A model generated the notes under the pieces. It ran no database searches, was not told the origin of the DNA, and saw nothing but the letters and a program-made list of their open reading frames with translations. Of a stretch of 64,000 bases of DNA, positions 32,022 through 42,454 are shown piece by piece. Within the stretch, counting starts at the first letter, position 1. Each line of letters begins with the position of its first letter. The stretch is taken from the NCBI GenBank assembly GCA_963978895.1, contig OZ022238.1:30555103-30619102 (forward strand). Reading direction: 5' to 3'. The stretch is from Erpobdella octoculata. Its lineage: Eukaryota > Annelida > Clitellata > Hirudinida > Erpobdellidae. Position numbers and translations under genes: made by a program.

Positions 32022-33240
32022 TTAACAATATGTCAAATTAAAAAAGTGTTTTTTTAACAATGCTCTGAAGTCCTCATTTAGAACATCACTTCGGATAGAT
32101 TTAGGTAGTTGGTTCCATGCACCGGGCCCGGAAACGGCGAATGCTCGATTACCGAAACTTCGACGAGTTCTTGGGATGACAGCGTCACCATGGGAGGACG
32201 AACGTAGATGTTGACGACCAGAATGAGAGGAGCACATGCTTATCATCCGTGTCATGTAGGCAGGGGCACGATTTGTTAAGATGTTGTAAACCAGTAAGCA
32301 GAGTTTTAAGGTCACTCTTTCCAGAAGCGGGAGCCAGTGTAGTTGGCGGAGAAGAGGCGTGTTTTTTTAACAATGCTCTGAAGTCCTCATTTAGAACAGC
32401 ACTTCGGATAGATTTAGGTAGTTGGTTCCATGCACTGGGCCCGGAAACGGCGAATGCTCGATTACCGAAACTTTGACGAGTTCTTGGGATGACAGCGTCA
32501 CCATGGGAGGACGAACGTAGATGTTGACGACCAGAATGAGAGGAGCACATGCTTATCATCCGTGTCATGTAGGCAGGGGCACGATTTGTTAAGATGTTGT
32601 AAACCAGTAAGCAGAGTTTTAAGGTCACTCTTTCCGGTAGCGGGAGCCAGTGTAGTTGGCGGAGAAGAGGCGTGATGTGGTCCCGTCGAGAGATGCCACC
32701 GACAAGACGTGCAGCAGAATTTAGAACCGCAGTGAGCGGGCGAAGAGCAGTCATCGGCAGGCCTGGAAGGACCACGTTACAATAATTTAATCTAGAAACA
32801 ACGAGAGCCTGGACCAAAATCCGCACGCAGTGTTTGTTTAGGGCACCTTTGATCTGTCGGATGCGGCGTAGTTGGAAGAAACAAGATCGTGCCACGGCCG
32901 ATATATGTAAATTCATAAGCAAGGAGCTATACAGTATCACCCCAAGATTTCTAATAGACTTCACGGGGGTGATGACGCAGTCAGTACTGAATTGAAGACT
33001 ACAGTCATCCAGGTGTCGCGTTGAGGCATTCCCTCGATGGAACCAGATAAGTTCTGTTTTAGAGGGGTTTAGGTTCAATCTCATAGACGAGGACCAAACG
33101 CGAATCTCGCTGACACAGGCGACAAGACGCTCTCTAACGGACTGCAGGTCGGTTACGTCAAAATTAATGTACAGCGTAAAAATGAGTCTGCACGTCATGA
33201 GAAGAAGCAATCCGAGTAATATGGCTTGTGTAAAGGATGA
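32022..33240 (-). pseudogene. CR1/L2-group LINE, RT 3' part with duplicated C-terminus
   Basis: Minus-strand motifs in order: LGPLLFILYTSHITR, a damaged FYA-V site where DDTQL-type codons are lost, PSKTELIWFHRG, SIRNLGVILYSSL, RRIRQIKGALNKHC, VSRLNYCNVVL, HWLPLPERVTLKLC and FGNRAFAVSGPSAWNQLP. The C-terminal 313 bp are repeated in tandem (aacaatgctctgaagtcc at 32056 and 32369). The second copy ends in ALLKKHFFNLTYC. Confidence 0.85.
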
Positions 33241-33252
33241 AGAGAAGTGGGC

Positions 33253-34375
33253 CTAAGATTGAACCCTGAGCACACCACAGTCAACGGCCGATACTCTCAA
33301 CGTCGCCCGGCCCAATTGGACAAGATGTGTTCGATTTGATAAAAAGGACCCAATCCAGTCAAGTGCGGCCGAAGTCACGCCAAAGCTAGTGTGGATGAGA
33401 TCAGTAAGGAGAACATGATCGACACAGTCGAAAGCCGCACTGAAGTCAAGGAGCACGAGCGCAGTCGGTTGTCCCCTGTCAAGTGAAAGAATAATGTTGT
33501 TGTAAACTTTTCCGACTGCTGTCTCTGTACTGTAGTACTTGCGAAAACCAGACTGAACCTGCGGAAGCAGATTCATCGATTCGATATGTGAAGAAAGCTG
33601 ACGGTGGACGACACGTTCAATAAATTTTGAGATGAACGATAGGTTTGATATGGGGCGGTAGCTTTTGGGATCAACGGGATCCATCCCCGTTTTCTTGAGT
33701 CGAAACCGGACGATAGCCCTTTTGTGACTGGCTGGTAGTGACGCATCTTGAAATGAAGTGTTTACGAGGTGGTAGATAATAGGAGCAAACACGCTTTTGA
33801 GTTTTTTTATGAGCCAGACAGGTGCAGTGTCAAGCTCACACTGTCTACTCTCAAGGCGATTGAGTAGGCACTCGACTTCCTCGGAAGTGATATCGTCGAA
33901 AACAGCCAGAACCGGAACATCGGCCGGGCAAGAACTGAAAAGCGGAGATAGGGCGTCTTTTGTGGTTCGACGAATGTCCTCAATCCTCAGCGTGAAGTAG
34001 TCAAACAATGCATCAGGAGCAAGACCACTAGCAGAAATGTCAGTGACTGGATTAAAAAGAGAGTTTAAAGATCTCCAAGTCGCCCGGCCATCACCAGTCA
34101 CTTCTTCAATTTTATGTCGAAAGTTGCTTGAGCACTTTTTCTGGAACAGTCGACGTTTGAGTATGGACTGGGAGTGCCAAGCTATTTTATCCGACGACAG
34201 TTTAGTGCGCAAATAACGCCGTTCGAGTCGACGATTTAGTCTTTTGGACCGACTACAGTCGGCATCAAACCAGGGGCTTTCTGGCTTTATCCTAATGTAA
34301 TCAACTTCCGTGGAGCATGACGATCAAGGAGCTCGTTCATTGTTGCATCGTAGACTCTAAAAAAAACGTCGATGG
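33253..34375 (-). pseudogene. CR1/L2-group LINE, linker and RT 5' part
   Basis: From 34375: RVYDATMNELLDRHAPRKLI, a frame-broken PWFDADCSRSKRLNRRLERR, then at 34212-33253 WRSLNSLFNPVTD, RAIVRFRLKKTGMDPVDPKS, YRPISNLSFISKFIERVV, YYSTETAVGKV and LVLLDFSAAFDCVDHVLL. A one-base deletion turns GVPQGS into GVLRVQS at about 33265. It continues into 33240-32022. Confidence 0.85.
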
Positions 34376-34434
34376 ACTTTTATTTATTCATGGTCTCAAA
34401 TAAATTGTATTGATTCCTATTACAGTGTAATTAC

Positions 34435-34437
<3 letters not shown>

Positions 34438-34485
<48 letters not shown>
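34438..34485. repeat. (TA)n microsatellite
   Basis: A TA array at the CTAG end of Helitron H6. Confidence 0.95.
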
Positions 34486-34486
<1 letters not shown>

Positions 34487-35131
34487 TAGCGGGGTTACCC
34501 GGCGTTGCCCGGGGTTTTTAGAGGTTTTTCTAATGTTTGTCTCTCTCGCTCCCGTTCCCTTCTCCACTTTCCCGTTTTCGTAGCGTTCCCGGTCGCTTTT
34601 CCGCTCTCGGTCGTTTTCCAGCTCCCGGTTGCTTTCCCGCTCAGAAGTTCTGTTATCGATTTTCTCTCTTGCTCGCGTTTCCTTCCAAGCTTGCTCTCCC
34701 GATTCCAGTCGCTTTCCGCGTTCCCGGTCGCTTTCCGCGTTCCCGGTCGCTTTCCGCGTTCCCGGTCGCTTTCCGCGTTCCCTGTCGCTTTCCGCGTTCC
34801 CGGTCGCTTTCCCGTTCCCGGTCGCTTTCCCGTTCCCGGTCGCTTTCCGCGTTCCCTGTCGCTTTCCGCGTTCCCGGTCGCTTTCCCGTTCCCGGTCGCT
34901 TTCCCGTTTCCGGTCGCTTTCCCGTTCCCGCTCACGCTTGCTCTCCCGTTCCCGGTCATGCTTGCTCTCCCATTCCCGGTCACGGTAGCTCTACCGTTTC
35001 CGTTCCCGGTCATGCTTGCTCTCCCATTCCCGGTCACGGTAGCTCTACCGTTTCCGTTCCCGCTCATTTTCTCTTTTACATTCTTTCATAACTTCTGTTA
35101 GCCTATAAAACGCAAAATAGATTTGCTAAGA
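34486..35131 (-). mobile_element. Non-autonomous Helitron H6 with minisatellite core
   Basis: The left edge CTAG (34486-34489) is followed by cggggttacccggcgttgcc, the inverted 3' terminus. The core at 34690-35060 is a minisatellite of 18-19 bp units (gcgttcccggtcgctttcc) grading into 24-30 bp units with cggtcatgcttgctctccc. The right edge agatttgctaagac meets (TA)n. Long frames across it are repeats of GNGRAS-type peptides and not genes. Confidence 0.65.
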
Positions 35132-35133
35132 CT

Positions 35134-35448
35134 ATATATATATATATATATGAATGTTTGTGGGTTAGTTTGTCTATTATAGAAACGGGAAAGCACCCGG
35201 AACGGACAGCGAGCGGGAACAGAAAAGCAAGCGTGAGCGGGAATAGGAGAGCAAACGTGAGCGGGAACGGGGCAGCGACCGGGACGGGAAAACGACCGGG
35301 AGCGGGAAAGCGACCGGGAGCGGGAAAACGACCGAAAACGGAAAAGCTAACAGGAGTGGGAAAGCAGGTGGGAAAGGAAACGGGAGAGAAAGAGACAAAC
35401 ATTAGAAAAACCTCAAAAAACCTGGGCAACGCCGGGTATCTCCGCTAG
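35134..35448 (+). mobile_element. Non-autonomous Helitron H7
   Basis: It begins in TA repeats with tatgaatgtttgtgggttag and ends gcaacgccgggtatctccg then CTAG (35445-35448). The core is again a cgggaacggggcagcgacc minisatellite. It faces H6 tail to tail across (TA)n at 35133-35152. Confidence 0.65.
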
Positions 35449-35529
35449 TACATACATAAACACACACACAGACACACATACATGCACATACATACATACA
35501 CACATACATACGCACATACATATATATAT

Positions 35530-35695
35530 AGTTCCCGCTCGCTCACCCGCTCCGCTCCGCTCATTTTGTGACGGATTTCAAAAAAAATTTTTTTATTTTT
35601 GATTTTCATTGACTCTCAAGGTTGTGTGAAAATTTCATTACGATCGGATGAATGGTGTAGCAATGCATAAAGGACATTAACATACATAAATACAT
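35530..35695 (-). mobile_element. Helitron-type element, 5' fragment (inverted)
   Basis: The plus strand reads gttcccgctcgctcacccgc and later cgatcggatgaatggtgtag, the complement of 6795-6962, with the same endpoint at gcgggaac. Confidence 0.55.
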
Positions 35696-35717
35696 ATATA
35701 CATATATACAAACATTC

Positions 35718-35755
<38 letters not shown>

Positions 35756-35794
35756 ACTTAAGTTAAAAATAATGACTAGTACAGGATTGAATAA

Positions 35795-35968
35795 AAATTG
35801 GGAATAAACGGTGCGGGGACGGATGGGGATGATAGATTTATGGACTGCGGGGATGGGGATGAAACACTGCGGGGACGGTTGGGGATGGGGACGATAATGG
35901 CGGGGATGGATGGGGATGACACTCACGGGGACGGTTGGGAATGGGGACGAAAAGTCATCCCCGCGCAC
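35795..35968. repeat. GGGGATGGGGACG minisatellite
   Basis: Irregular repeats of cggggacggatggggatga over about 170 bp lie between Helitron and LINE sequence. Confidence 0.8.
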
Positions 35969-35974
35969 ACCTCT

Positions 35975-36643
35975 ATCGTAGAGATCGAAAAGCTGTTCAG
36001 CAGATTGGTCCGATTTCACGGCCGAGACTTCAAAGAGCCTGGTATTTTGAAGATCGATACTGAATGATGCTAAGTCGAATGACCTGAAGGAACGGCGTTC
36101 CACTTTTTCAGTGATAATGGGGGGTGGTTTATGACAAGTTGAAAAGGTAATGATTGAATGGTCGGATAGAGAAGGAGGGATGATTAGTAAATTTGTCATG
36201 AGTGAAGATGAGCGCGTGATAACCACATCAAGAGTATGACCATGGTCATGAGTCGGTCCTGTCACCAGTTGAGTGAGGCCATGACTCAGGAGCAAATTTT
36301 GAAACTTTCTGGTTGTAGTGATGTCCTGATCCAGGTGAATATTGATATCCCCAAGTAAGATCAGATCACAGGAGTAGTCGGCAGTTTTTCCCAAAAGCTC
36401 TGAAAATTCGGAGAAAAACGCCTCTGTAACAGATTCAGAACCTGGTCGATATAGGACCAAAATTAATTGATGAGAATCACGGGATGTGACGTAGGCAGAT
36501 AGTAACTCAAAAGCGCTGAAGATTCCAAAATCCTTGATGGAGGACCTAAAGTTGTTTCTGTGGATAATACATATGCCTCCTCCACGAGGCCCGCGGAGGC
36601 TAGCGAGGTCAGCATCGAGAGGCGACGGGCGAGGTCTGTCCAA
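35975..36643 (-). pseudogene. CR1/L2-group LINE endonuclease domain
   Basis: The minus frame has GPRGGGICIIHRNNFRSSI, LILVLYRPGSESVTEAFFSE, CDLILLGDINIHLDQD (catalytic GDINIH), LTQLVTGPTHDHGHTLDVVI and PPSLSDHSIITFS. It then breaks at LFDLYD. The RT at 34375 downward starts with FFRVYDATMNELL, so 35975-36643 and 32022-34375 are probably one LINE split by about 1.6 kb of Helitron and minisatellite DNA. Confidence 0.8.
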
Positions 36644-36746
36644 GGCCTGGTAGCCTTGAATTTTATTTAAATTGTATTTTAATTCCTTTCAATTAGTTAT
36701 ATCTTTTACCATTTAGTCACTGCATTTTATTTTAAAAAAGTTAAAC

Positions 36747-36790
36747 GGCTCTGATGATGGCAAAAAATTGCCGAAATAGATCTATAAGCC
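36747..36790 (+). ncRNA. Hammerhead ribozyme HHR-C
   Basis: Stem I is GGCT (36747-36750) with AGCC (36787-36790). The core is CTGATGA (36751-36757) and GAAA (36773-36776). Stem II is GGC/GCC with an eight-base A-rich loop. Stem III is the palindrome TAGATCTA (36777-36784). U16.1 is 36785 and cleavage is predicted after A36786. The sequence outside the core differs from HHR-A, so this is a separate Penelope family. No downstream ORF is recognisable. Confidence 0.82.
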
Positions 36791-36808
36791 TATAAGATTA
36801 TGGAGTTT

Positions 36809-37020
36809 GTGTGATATTTTAGTTATGAAAATCATTTTAGAGCAAAAATTTCAATCGTGTTGGAATAAACTAATAACTAAACTAAACTAGAATGATAGCA
36901 CCAAAACTATATAAAAACTAAAATAATTGCATTTATAAAAACGAAAACTAAATAAAATAAAAATGACTTTAGTCAAAACTAACTAAAACTAAAATGATTT
37001 TCATAACTAAAATATCACTG
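36809..37020. mobile_element. Possible hAT MITE
   Basis: GTGATATTTTAGTTATGAAA on the left is matched by the inverted repeat tttcataactaaaatatcac on the right. The interior is aactaaaact repeats. No clear 8-bp duplication was found. Confidence 0.5.
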
Positions 37021-37711
37021 CTGGACCCCAGTAGAAAATCGTATGATTTTCTATAAAGAGAGGGAGGTTTATATCAATTTTTATCATATATTCTAACTTA
37101 GCTTGACAGTTTCTGTTCTTATTTATATGTTGCCAAAAAACTTTAAGATTGGTCTTAATTTTTTTGGCCAATTTCAGTGTCTCAGCTTCTTTAATTTTAT
37201 TAATTGATTTCCTTAATTTGTTTCTGATATTTTTAAATTCTGCAAAAATATTGTTATCTTTAGTTCGAATAAACTTTTTCCATAGTTTATTTTTTGTCCT
37301 GCATTGCTCAACCACATTTTTAGGTAATCTCCTTTTATGGCACTTAAATCTTGAAATTCTATCTGTATCAATGACAGGAATATAATTCCTAATAGCTTCA
37401 TTCATTACTTGACAAAAGTAATGCCACATATTGTTAACCGAGTCTTTATTTGCAACATTATTATTTATTTCCGACTCATCACAGTACATATTCTCAATCA
37501 AATAATCGTTCATCAAATTATATTTTCCACTGTTAAAATCAAATTTGGATATATTGTTAATGGTTTTTGATTTATAAAAATTTCTAATAAAGGAGAAATT
37601 TATCACACAATGATCACATTTACCTAGTGGGGAATCATATACTAAATTTTTGATTAAATCAACGTCCTCGACTAGAAGCAAGTCTAGAATGGACTGTGTG
37701 GCAAAGGACAT
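37021..37711 (-). pseudogene. Non-LTR retrotransposon, endonuclease end and RT linker
   Basis: The minus frame starts SILDLLLVEDVDLIKNLVYD and PLGKCDHCVINFSF (SDH-type motif of the endonuclease, with C for S). It continues through a Lys/Asn-rich linker with RNKLRKSINKIKEAETLKLA and FWQHINKNRN. It stops before the RT. The style matches the plus-strand RT at 40160-43790. Confidence 0.7.
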
Positions 37712-39726
37712 TTAAATTGGTATACCAAGTTGGTTTGCTGTAGGATATCATCTTTTTTCCGGGTTCTATTGTTGGTAATTACAAGGTTAAAAAGTTTGAG
37801 GTTTTTATAGTAAATATATAACTTCAACGCGTTATTATTAGGATGTATAACTGAAACTTCTTTACTGATAATTCTACGTAAAACAGATTCGTCCAATTTA
37901 TAATCGGAATGCATCTGATTTCTATAGAACAAGGTTATTAGTTTGATGTTGTCCTCTTTTACCTTCTGTGTAGAGGATTCTTTGGTAACCATCTTAGTAA
38001 CAAAACTATTGATGGCGTTGTCGACAACGGTATTAGAGAAGTTATTGTTGATAAGAACTTTTTTAATCCTTTCGACTTCGATGTTGAACTCCATCCAATT
38101 CTCAGAAAATCTGTATGCCCGTAATAAATAACTATTGATGACACTAGCCTTGTATCTGTCGGGACACTCGCTATCACCATTTAGACAGACACCATTATTG
38201 GTTGGTTTAATGTAGACTTTAGTTTTGAGTCCGCTCTCGGTGGAAGTAATAAGAGTATCTAAGAAATGTACTTGTTGTTTATTTTGATGATTCAAATCAA
38301 CAGTAAAATGTAGAACGGATTTTTCTTCAAAACTATCCCTCAATTTAAACAAATCAGACTCATTTTCCACAAGAAGAAAAATATCGTCGACATATCTAGC
38401 GTATAATAATGGTTTGGGATTGAAATTTAACAGAACAGTTGTCTCTAAATTTCCCATATAAAAATTGGCGAATGTAGGTCCGAGTGGAGACCCCATGGCG
38501 ACACCGTCGACTTGGAGGTATAAATTATTATTAGGATGTCGAAATGGCGATTCTGAAGTACAGATAGTCAAAATTTGTTTCAAAAGCTCTTCAGGAATTC
38601 CTGGAGGAGGCAACGTTGAATGATTATACACGTTACGGCAGATAATTGAAATTGTCTCTTGAACAGGTACATTAGTAAATAAACTTTCAACATCTAAAGA
38701 TGCACAAATTCCTTTATTCTTGCAACCGTGAACCAAGTCAACAAAATCCAGAGACGATTTTAGACTATATTGATTAGGACAAAATGGAAAAATTATCTTG
38801 TTGATATATCTAGCTAAATGATATGTAGGAGTAGGGCATTGAGAGATTATTGGACGTAAAGGATTACCAGCTTTGTGAGTTTTCACCATACCGTATAAGT
38901 AACCAGGTGCAAAATCTCCTATTAAAATAGACATTTTATCTTCGTCGAGACAATTATTTAATTTTCGAATTAAAACATTAACTCTTTGTTTAATTGCAAA
39001 AGTTGGATCTTTTGTAATTTTCAGAAATTTATTTGTATCAGCAACTAGTTCATTTAGTTTCATCAGATATTCAGAGTTGTTCATAATAACATAGCTTTGA
39101 ATTTTATCAGCCTTGAGTATTACTATATTAGGATTAGATCGTAATGATTTAGCCGCGTGTCTGAGATGAGTTGGAATACTAGAATGAAATGGACGATACC
39201 TGTTAATTTGTCCCTCGCGTAGCAACTCGATTCTTAAAGAATCATCAAACACAATCAGTCCAACTTCTCGAAATGAATGGAGTTTTTCAAAGAGAATTTC
39301 CAGCTCTGTTTTTTTGTTTGTTTGATCGTACTTTTTGCAGATATGAAAGTTAAATCCAAGATTTAAAAAATCACGTTCGACGGGAGAAGGAGTATATGAA
39401 GAGAGGTTTATAAAACAATCAGTAAAATCCTTCAGTAGAAAAGAACCGGAGTATAATTTACTGAGTTTTTTGGTAATAATACTTCGTTTAACTCGCTCCA
39501 ATTTGATAAATTGTTCTTGTGTAAATTGAAGAAAAGATTGTGAAGCTTCTTGGTCACAACATACAGAAGAAACGTCATTCAATAACTTTTCATAACTCAA
39601 ATTAAGTTCTCGGAATGTACATTCGGCAGAAGTACACTCCTCCGTTAACTGTATGCGCATGTTTCTAGCATTAAACGGAGTTAATTGTTTTGCCATTTTC
39701 GAGCGGTTTTTATTAATAAAACTCAT
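37712..39726 (-). CDS. Penelope-like element RT ORF, C-terminally truncated
   Basis: A long open frame runs about 670 codons from 39726 before entering LINE sequence at 37711. RT blocks, in order: DKIQSYVIMN, GYLYGMVKTHKAGNPLRPII (Penelope RT1/2), ASLDVESLFTNVPV (first catalytic Asp), [33 protein letters not shown] (catalytic YVDD), HFLDTLITS and CPDRYKASVINSYLLRAYRF. The end QTNLVYQFKCPL is the linker to the CCHH/GIY-YIG endonuclease, which is absent. All RT catalytic residues seem intact. This is the best-preserved retroelement protein in the window. Confidence 0.9.
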
Positions 39727-39892
39727 AACTCCAGTTTATTTTACGTACGTTAATTTAATTACAGTGTCTAAATTTGATAATTTTTATTAATATCCTTCTA
39801 TTAAGATAATTTCTTAAGGATATTAGTTTATTTGTATATTTAGTTCTTACATGTTTTCTTATCTTTTGCCTCCTTTTACGCGATTGTATTTA

Positions 39893-39935
39893 CAGACTCT
39901 GAAGATGGCGAAAGCCGAAACAGCCCGTAAGTCTG
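39893..39935 (+). ncRNA. Hammerhead ribozyme HHR-D
   Basis: Stem I is six perfect pairs: CAGACT (39893-39898) with AGTCTG (39930-39935). The core is CTGAAGA (39899-39905, A at the variable position 7) and GAAA (39917-39920). Stem II is GGC-GAAA-GCC with a GNRA tetraloop (39907-39916). Stem III is one C-G pair (39921, 39927) plus A15.1-U16.1 (39920, 39928). Cleavage is predicted after A39929. It lies head to head with the Penelope ORF at 39726. Confidence 0.88.
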
Positions 39936-40100
39936 AAATAAAGAAGGTTTTAAATGTTAATACTTTTCTTAATACGTGTTGCAGTAAACAAAAAACGTTG
40001 TTCCGAAATATTGAGAAAGTATCTATAAAACTCATAGCGGCTAAATGGAGACTTATTTTTAATCGAGCTTGTCTTAAAAAAAATCTTATGCCATCTTACA

Positions 40101-40107
<7 letters not shown>
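39905..40107 (+). pseudogene. Penelope terminal-unit peptide frame
   Basis: The frame downstream of HHR-D includes MAKAETARKSEIKKVLN, CSKQKTLFRNIEKVSIKLIA and AKWRLIFNRACLKKNLMPSY, then runs into (TA)n at 40108. The WRLIFNRAC..NLMPSY motif matches the other ribozyme units in spite of divergent nucleotides, which points to past selection on protein. Confidence 0.6.

Positions 40108-40154
<47 letters not shown>
40108..40154. repeat. (TA)n microsatellite
   Basis: A TA array ending the HHR-D unit, in the same position as in HHR-A, HHR-B and HHR-E. Confidence 0.95.
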
Positions 40155-40156
<2 letters not shown>

Positions 40157-40159
40157 CAG

Positions 40160-40262
40160 ATAGAATGTAAAAATTCTATTTCTAGCTATTTAAGCAATTT
40201 ATACAACAAATCACTGCAAGCTCAAATGGTCCTTGATGATTGGAAGTATACCATCATTACCC
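40160..40262 (+). pseudogene. LINE RT segment 1, left of the first hAT
   Basis: The frame reads YLSNLYNKSLQAQMVLDDWK and YTIIT, the segment before RT block 1. Joining it across the hAT with one copy of the duplication gives TIITPVYKKGDKN. Confidence 0.75.
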
Positions 40263-41923
40263 TAGTGGCGTAGAAATGGGGGGGCGGACGGGGCAAATGC
40301 CCCAGGCGGCACTCAGGAGGGGGCGGCAAAATTGAGGTCATGAAAAAAAGTGACCTGGCCTTTATAAAAAAAAAGAGGAAAAACGTTTAAAGAGTCGAAT
40401 CTTCTGCTCACAACCAAAATCACTCATCTTAGACTTACTGTATTCCATGCAAATACAGTCATTCAAACTAATTTCCATGCTTATACACAGACACAGATAG
40501 TTTACGGCGGTTAACGCACTACTTTTCATCATTTTTAAAAAACGTTACAGCCACGCCCCTATTTACACTCTCACATAAGCCTACTATCAAACCCACACAA
40601 ACTATCTGCGTCTTCGCTTTTCCGTGAATGGCCAGTAAGAGAACTTGGAGACAAGAGGTGATGCCGGGTGCCTTTTAGTAAGCATTTCTGAGCTCGAGTA
40701 CTGAAAGAGATTAATGACTCACAGAAGTACTTACAAACTTGTGGCCTAAGACTTGATGCCTGTGCATCAAAGATGCAGTCGTTTTTGTCTTTCTTGGCCA
40801 AAGAGAGAGATTCTGTTGTTTTAGAGGCTCATGCTGCAGCTTTTGAGTTTTGTGAGGAAATGGATATTCCCATGGAAAGACGAATATGGAAGAAGAAACG
40901 CTTGCCTGAAAAAGAGACAGCAGATATAAAACTGACTATGCAACAGGAAATGCGGATAGAACACCTTGAAATGATGGATCGACTCATGGCCGAAATTTCG
41001 AGGAGTACGTAAAAGCTCCGCAATCTTAACATTCACTTTGGCTTTCTGAAAGCAGCCTATCTTCTAGACGTAAATAATAATTCTGCCATGAAGGAGAATG
41101 TTAATTGTGTGACAAATCATTGTAATGGTCTTGTAACAGAAAGTCTACGTACTTTTTCTCTTTTGGCGGCTAACGTTTTCTGTAGAATGAAATTTTCAGA
41201 GTACCAATATCAAATAAGGGATATAAAATCGACTGACCTATTTCAAGAGATAAAACGAATTCGAACACATGCAAAGAGCTTTTCCGACATAACGGAAGAA
41301 GACACACTTTGGATCTTTGGAGATGCTGCAGTGGATTGTGAAGTGGAATCTTATTGAATGCTTACCAAATCTCACTATTTTTCTTCGCATTTTCCTTACG
41401 ATTGGTGTCCGTGGCAAGTTGCGAACGCAGCTTCTCGAAGCTAAAGCTTATAAAATTGTTTCTCCGATCAACCATGACTCAGAAGCGACTTAAAAATTTG
41501 GCTATTCTTTCCATAGAAAAAGAAGCTGCTGAAAAACTCGATGCTGATGAAATCTTGAGGGATTTTGCAGCCATTAAAGCAAGAAAGATATGATGCTGTA
41601 CTCTTTCATTCCAGTATATTGCGTTCCTATATACTATTCATGCTTACAATACTATGTACTTTGGTTTAATAACTTCTATTTGGCCAGCTCATAACCAATA
41701 AAAGAAGATTCATTGAATCATATAAAATATTAGAGGAAATTAGACAATTCGCGTGAAAATGTGTGAAAATTGTTTGAAATGTTGCTAAACTTAAAAACGG
41801 AGTAATTGGATAGTTACACCTAAGCAGGATAGTTTCGGTGAAGATGCCGAAAAAATTCGTAAAAATTAGGGGCGGCATTTTTTTCCTTCGCCCCTAGTGA
41901 AATATTAGGTTACTACGCCACTG
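40263..41923 (+). mobile_element. Degenerate hAT transposon (ZMYM1-like transposase)
   Basis: Ends are tagtggcgtagaaatggggg and ctacgccactg (inverted). The flanks ATTACCCT/ATTACCCC are a 7-of-8 duplication. Broken frames inside give FLAKERDSVVLEAHAAAFEF, CVTNHCNGLVTESLRTFSLL, ANVFCRMKFSEYQYQIRDI and at 41354-41593 SVASCERSFSKLKLIKLFLR, then RLKNLAILSIEKE. The last is the dimerisation domain of ZMYM1/Zaphod-type hATs. It interrupts a LINE RT. Confidence 0.82.
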
Positions 41924-42454
41924 ATTACCCCAGTTTATAAGAAAGGTGATAAAAATACTGCAAGTAATTATAGGCAAGTCTCTTTAATCTGTATTTGCTG
42001 TAAACTGTTAGAATCATTGATTAAGGATGAATTAATAATACATTTTGATAGAAATAAGCTTTTAGATTATAGGCAATACGGCTTCACGAGAGGAAAGTCA
42101 ACTACAATTCAGTTATTAAAATTGATGGATATGTGGAGCAGTGCAATAGATAAAGGGGAAACAATAGACGTGGTATATACGGATTTTGAAAAAGCGTTTG
42201 ATCGTGTATCTCATGCAAAGTTAATTGATAAACTAGAAAATTATGGCGTCAATGGAGGCTTAATTAATTGGATTAGCACAAGTAGTGTTAGGGTTAATAA
42301 TAGCACATCTAACAGATTTAAAGTTACAAGTGGGGTACCTCAAGGTAGTGTTTTAGGGCCATTAGGGTTCTTTACATAATTTATGTCAATGATATGTTTG
42401 AAATAGTTAAGAATAACTCGGCGGAGCTTTTTATGTACGCTGACGACGCCAAAA
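41924..42454 (+). pseudogene. LINE RT segment 2
   Basis: It contains TPVYKKGDKNTASNYRQVSL (RT block 1-2), YRQYGFTRGKSTTIQLL, DVVYTDFEKAFDRVSHAKLI (first catalytic Asp), VPQGSVLGPLGFFT and, in another frame, AELFMYADDAK (catalytic YADD). A small frameshift separates the last two. The segment is cut after YADDAK by the second hAT. Confidence 0.82.

Noticed and set aside
34495..35101. Several overlapping open frames of 120-200 codons on both strands
   Set aside because: They run through a GC-rich Helitron minisatellite whose period keeps all frames open. The peptides are GNGRAS or FPVAF repeats and carry no domain.
36747..36790. HHR-C as part of the minus-strand Penelope ORF at 37.7-39.7 kb
   Set aside because: It lies on the opposite strand, is separated by a MITE-like element and a LINE fragment, and shares no flank with HHR-D.
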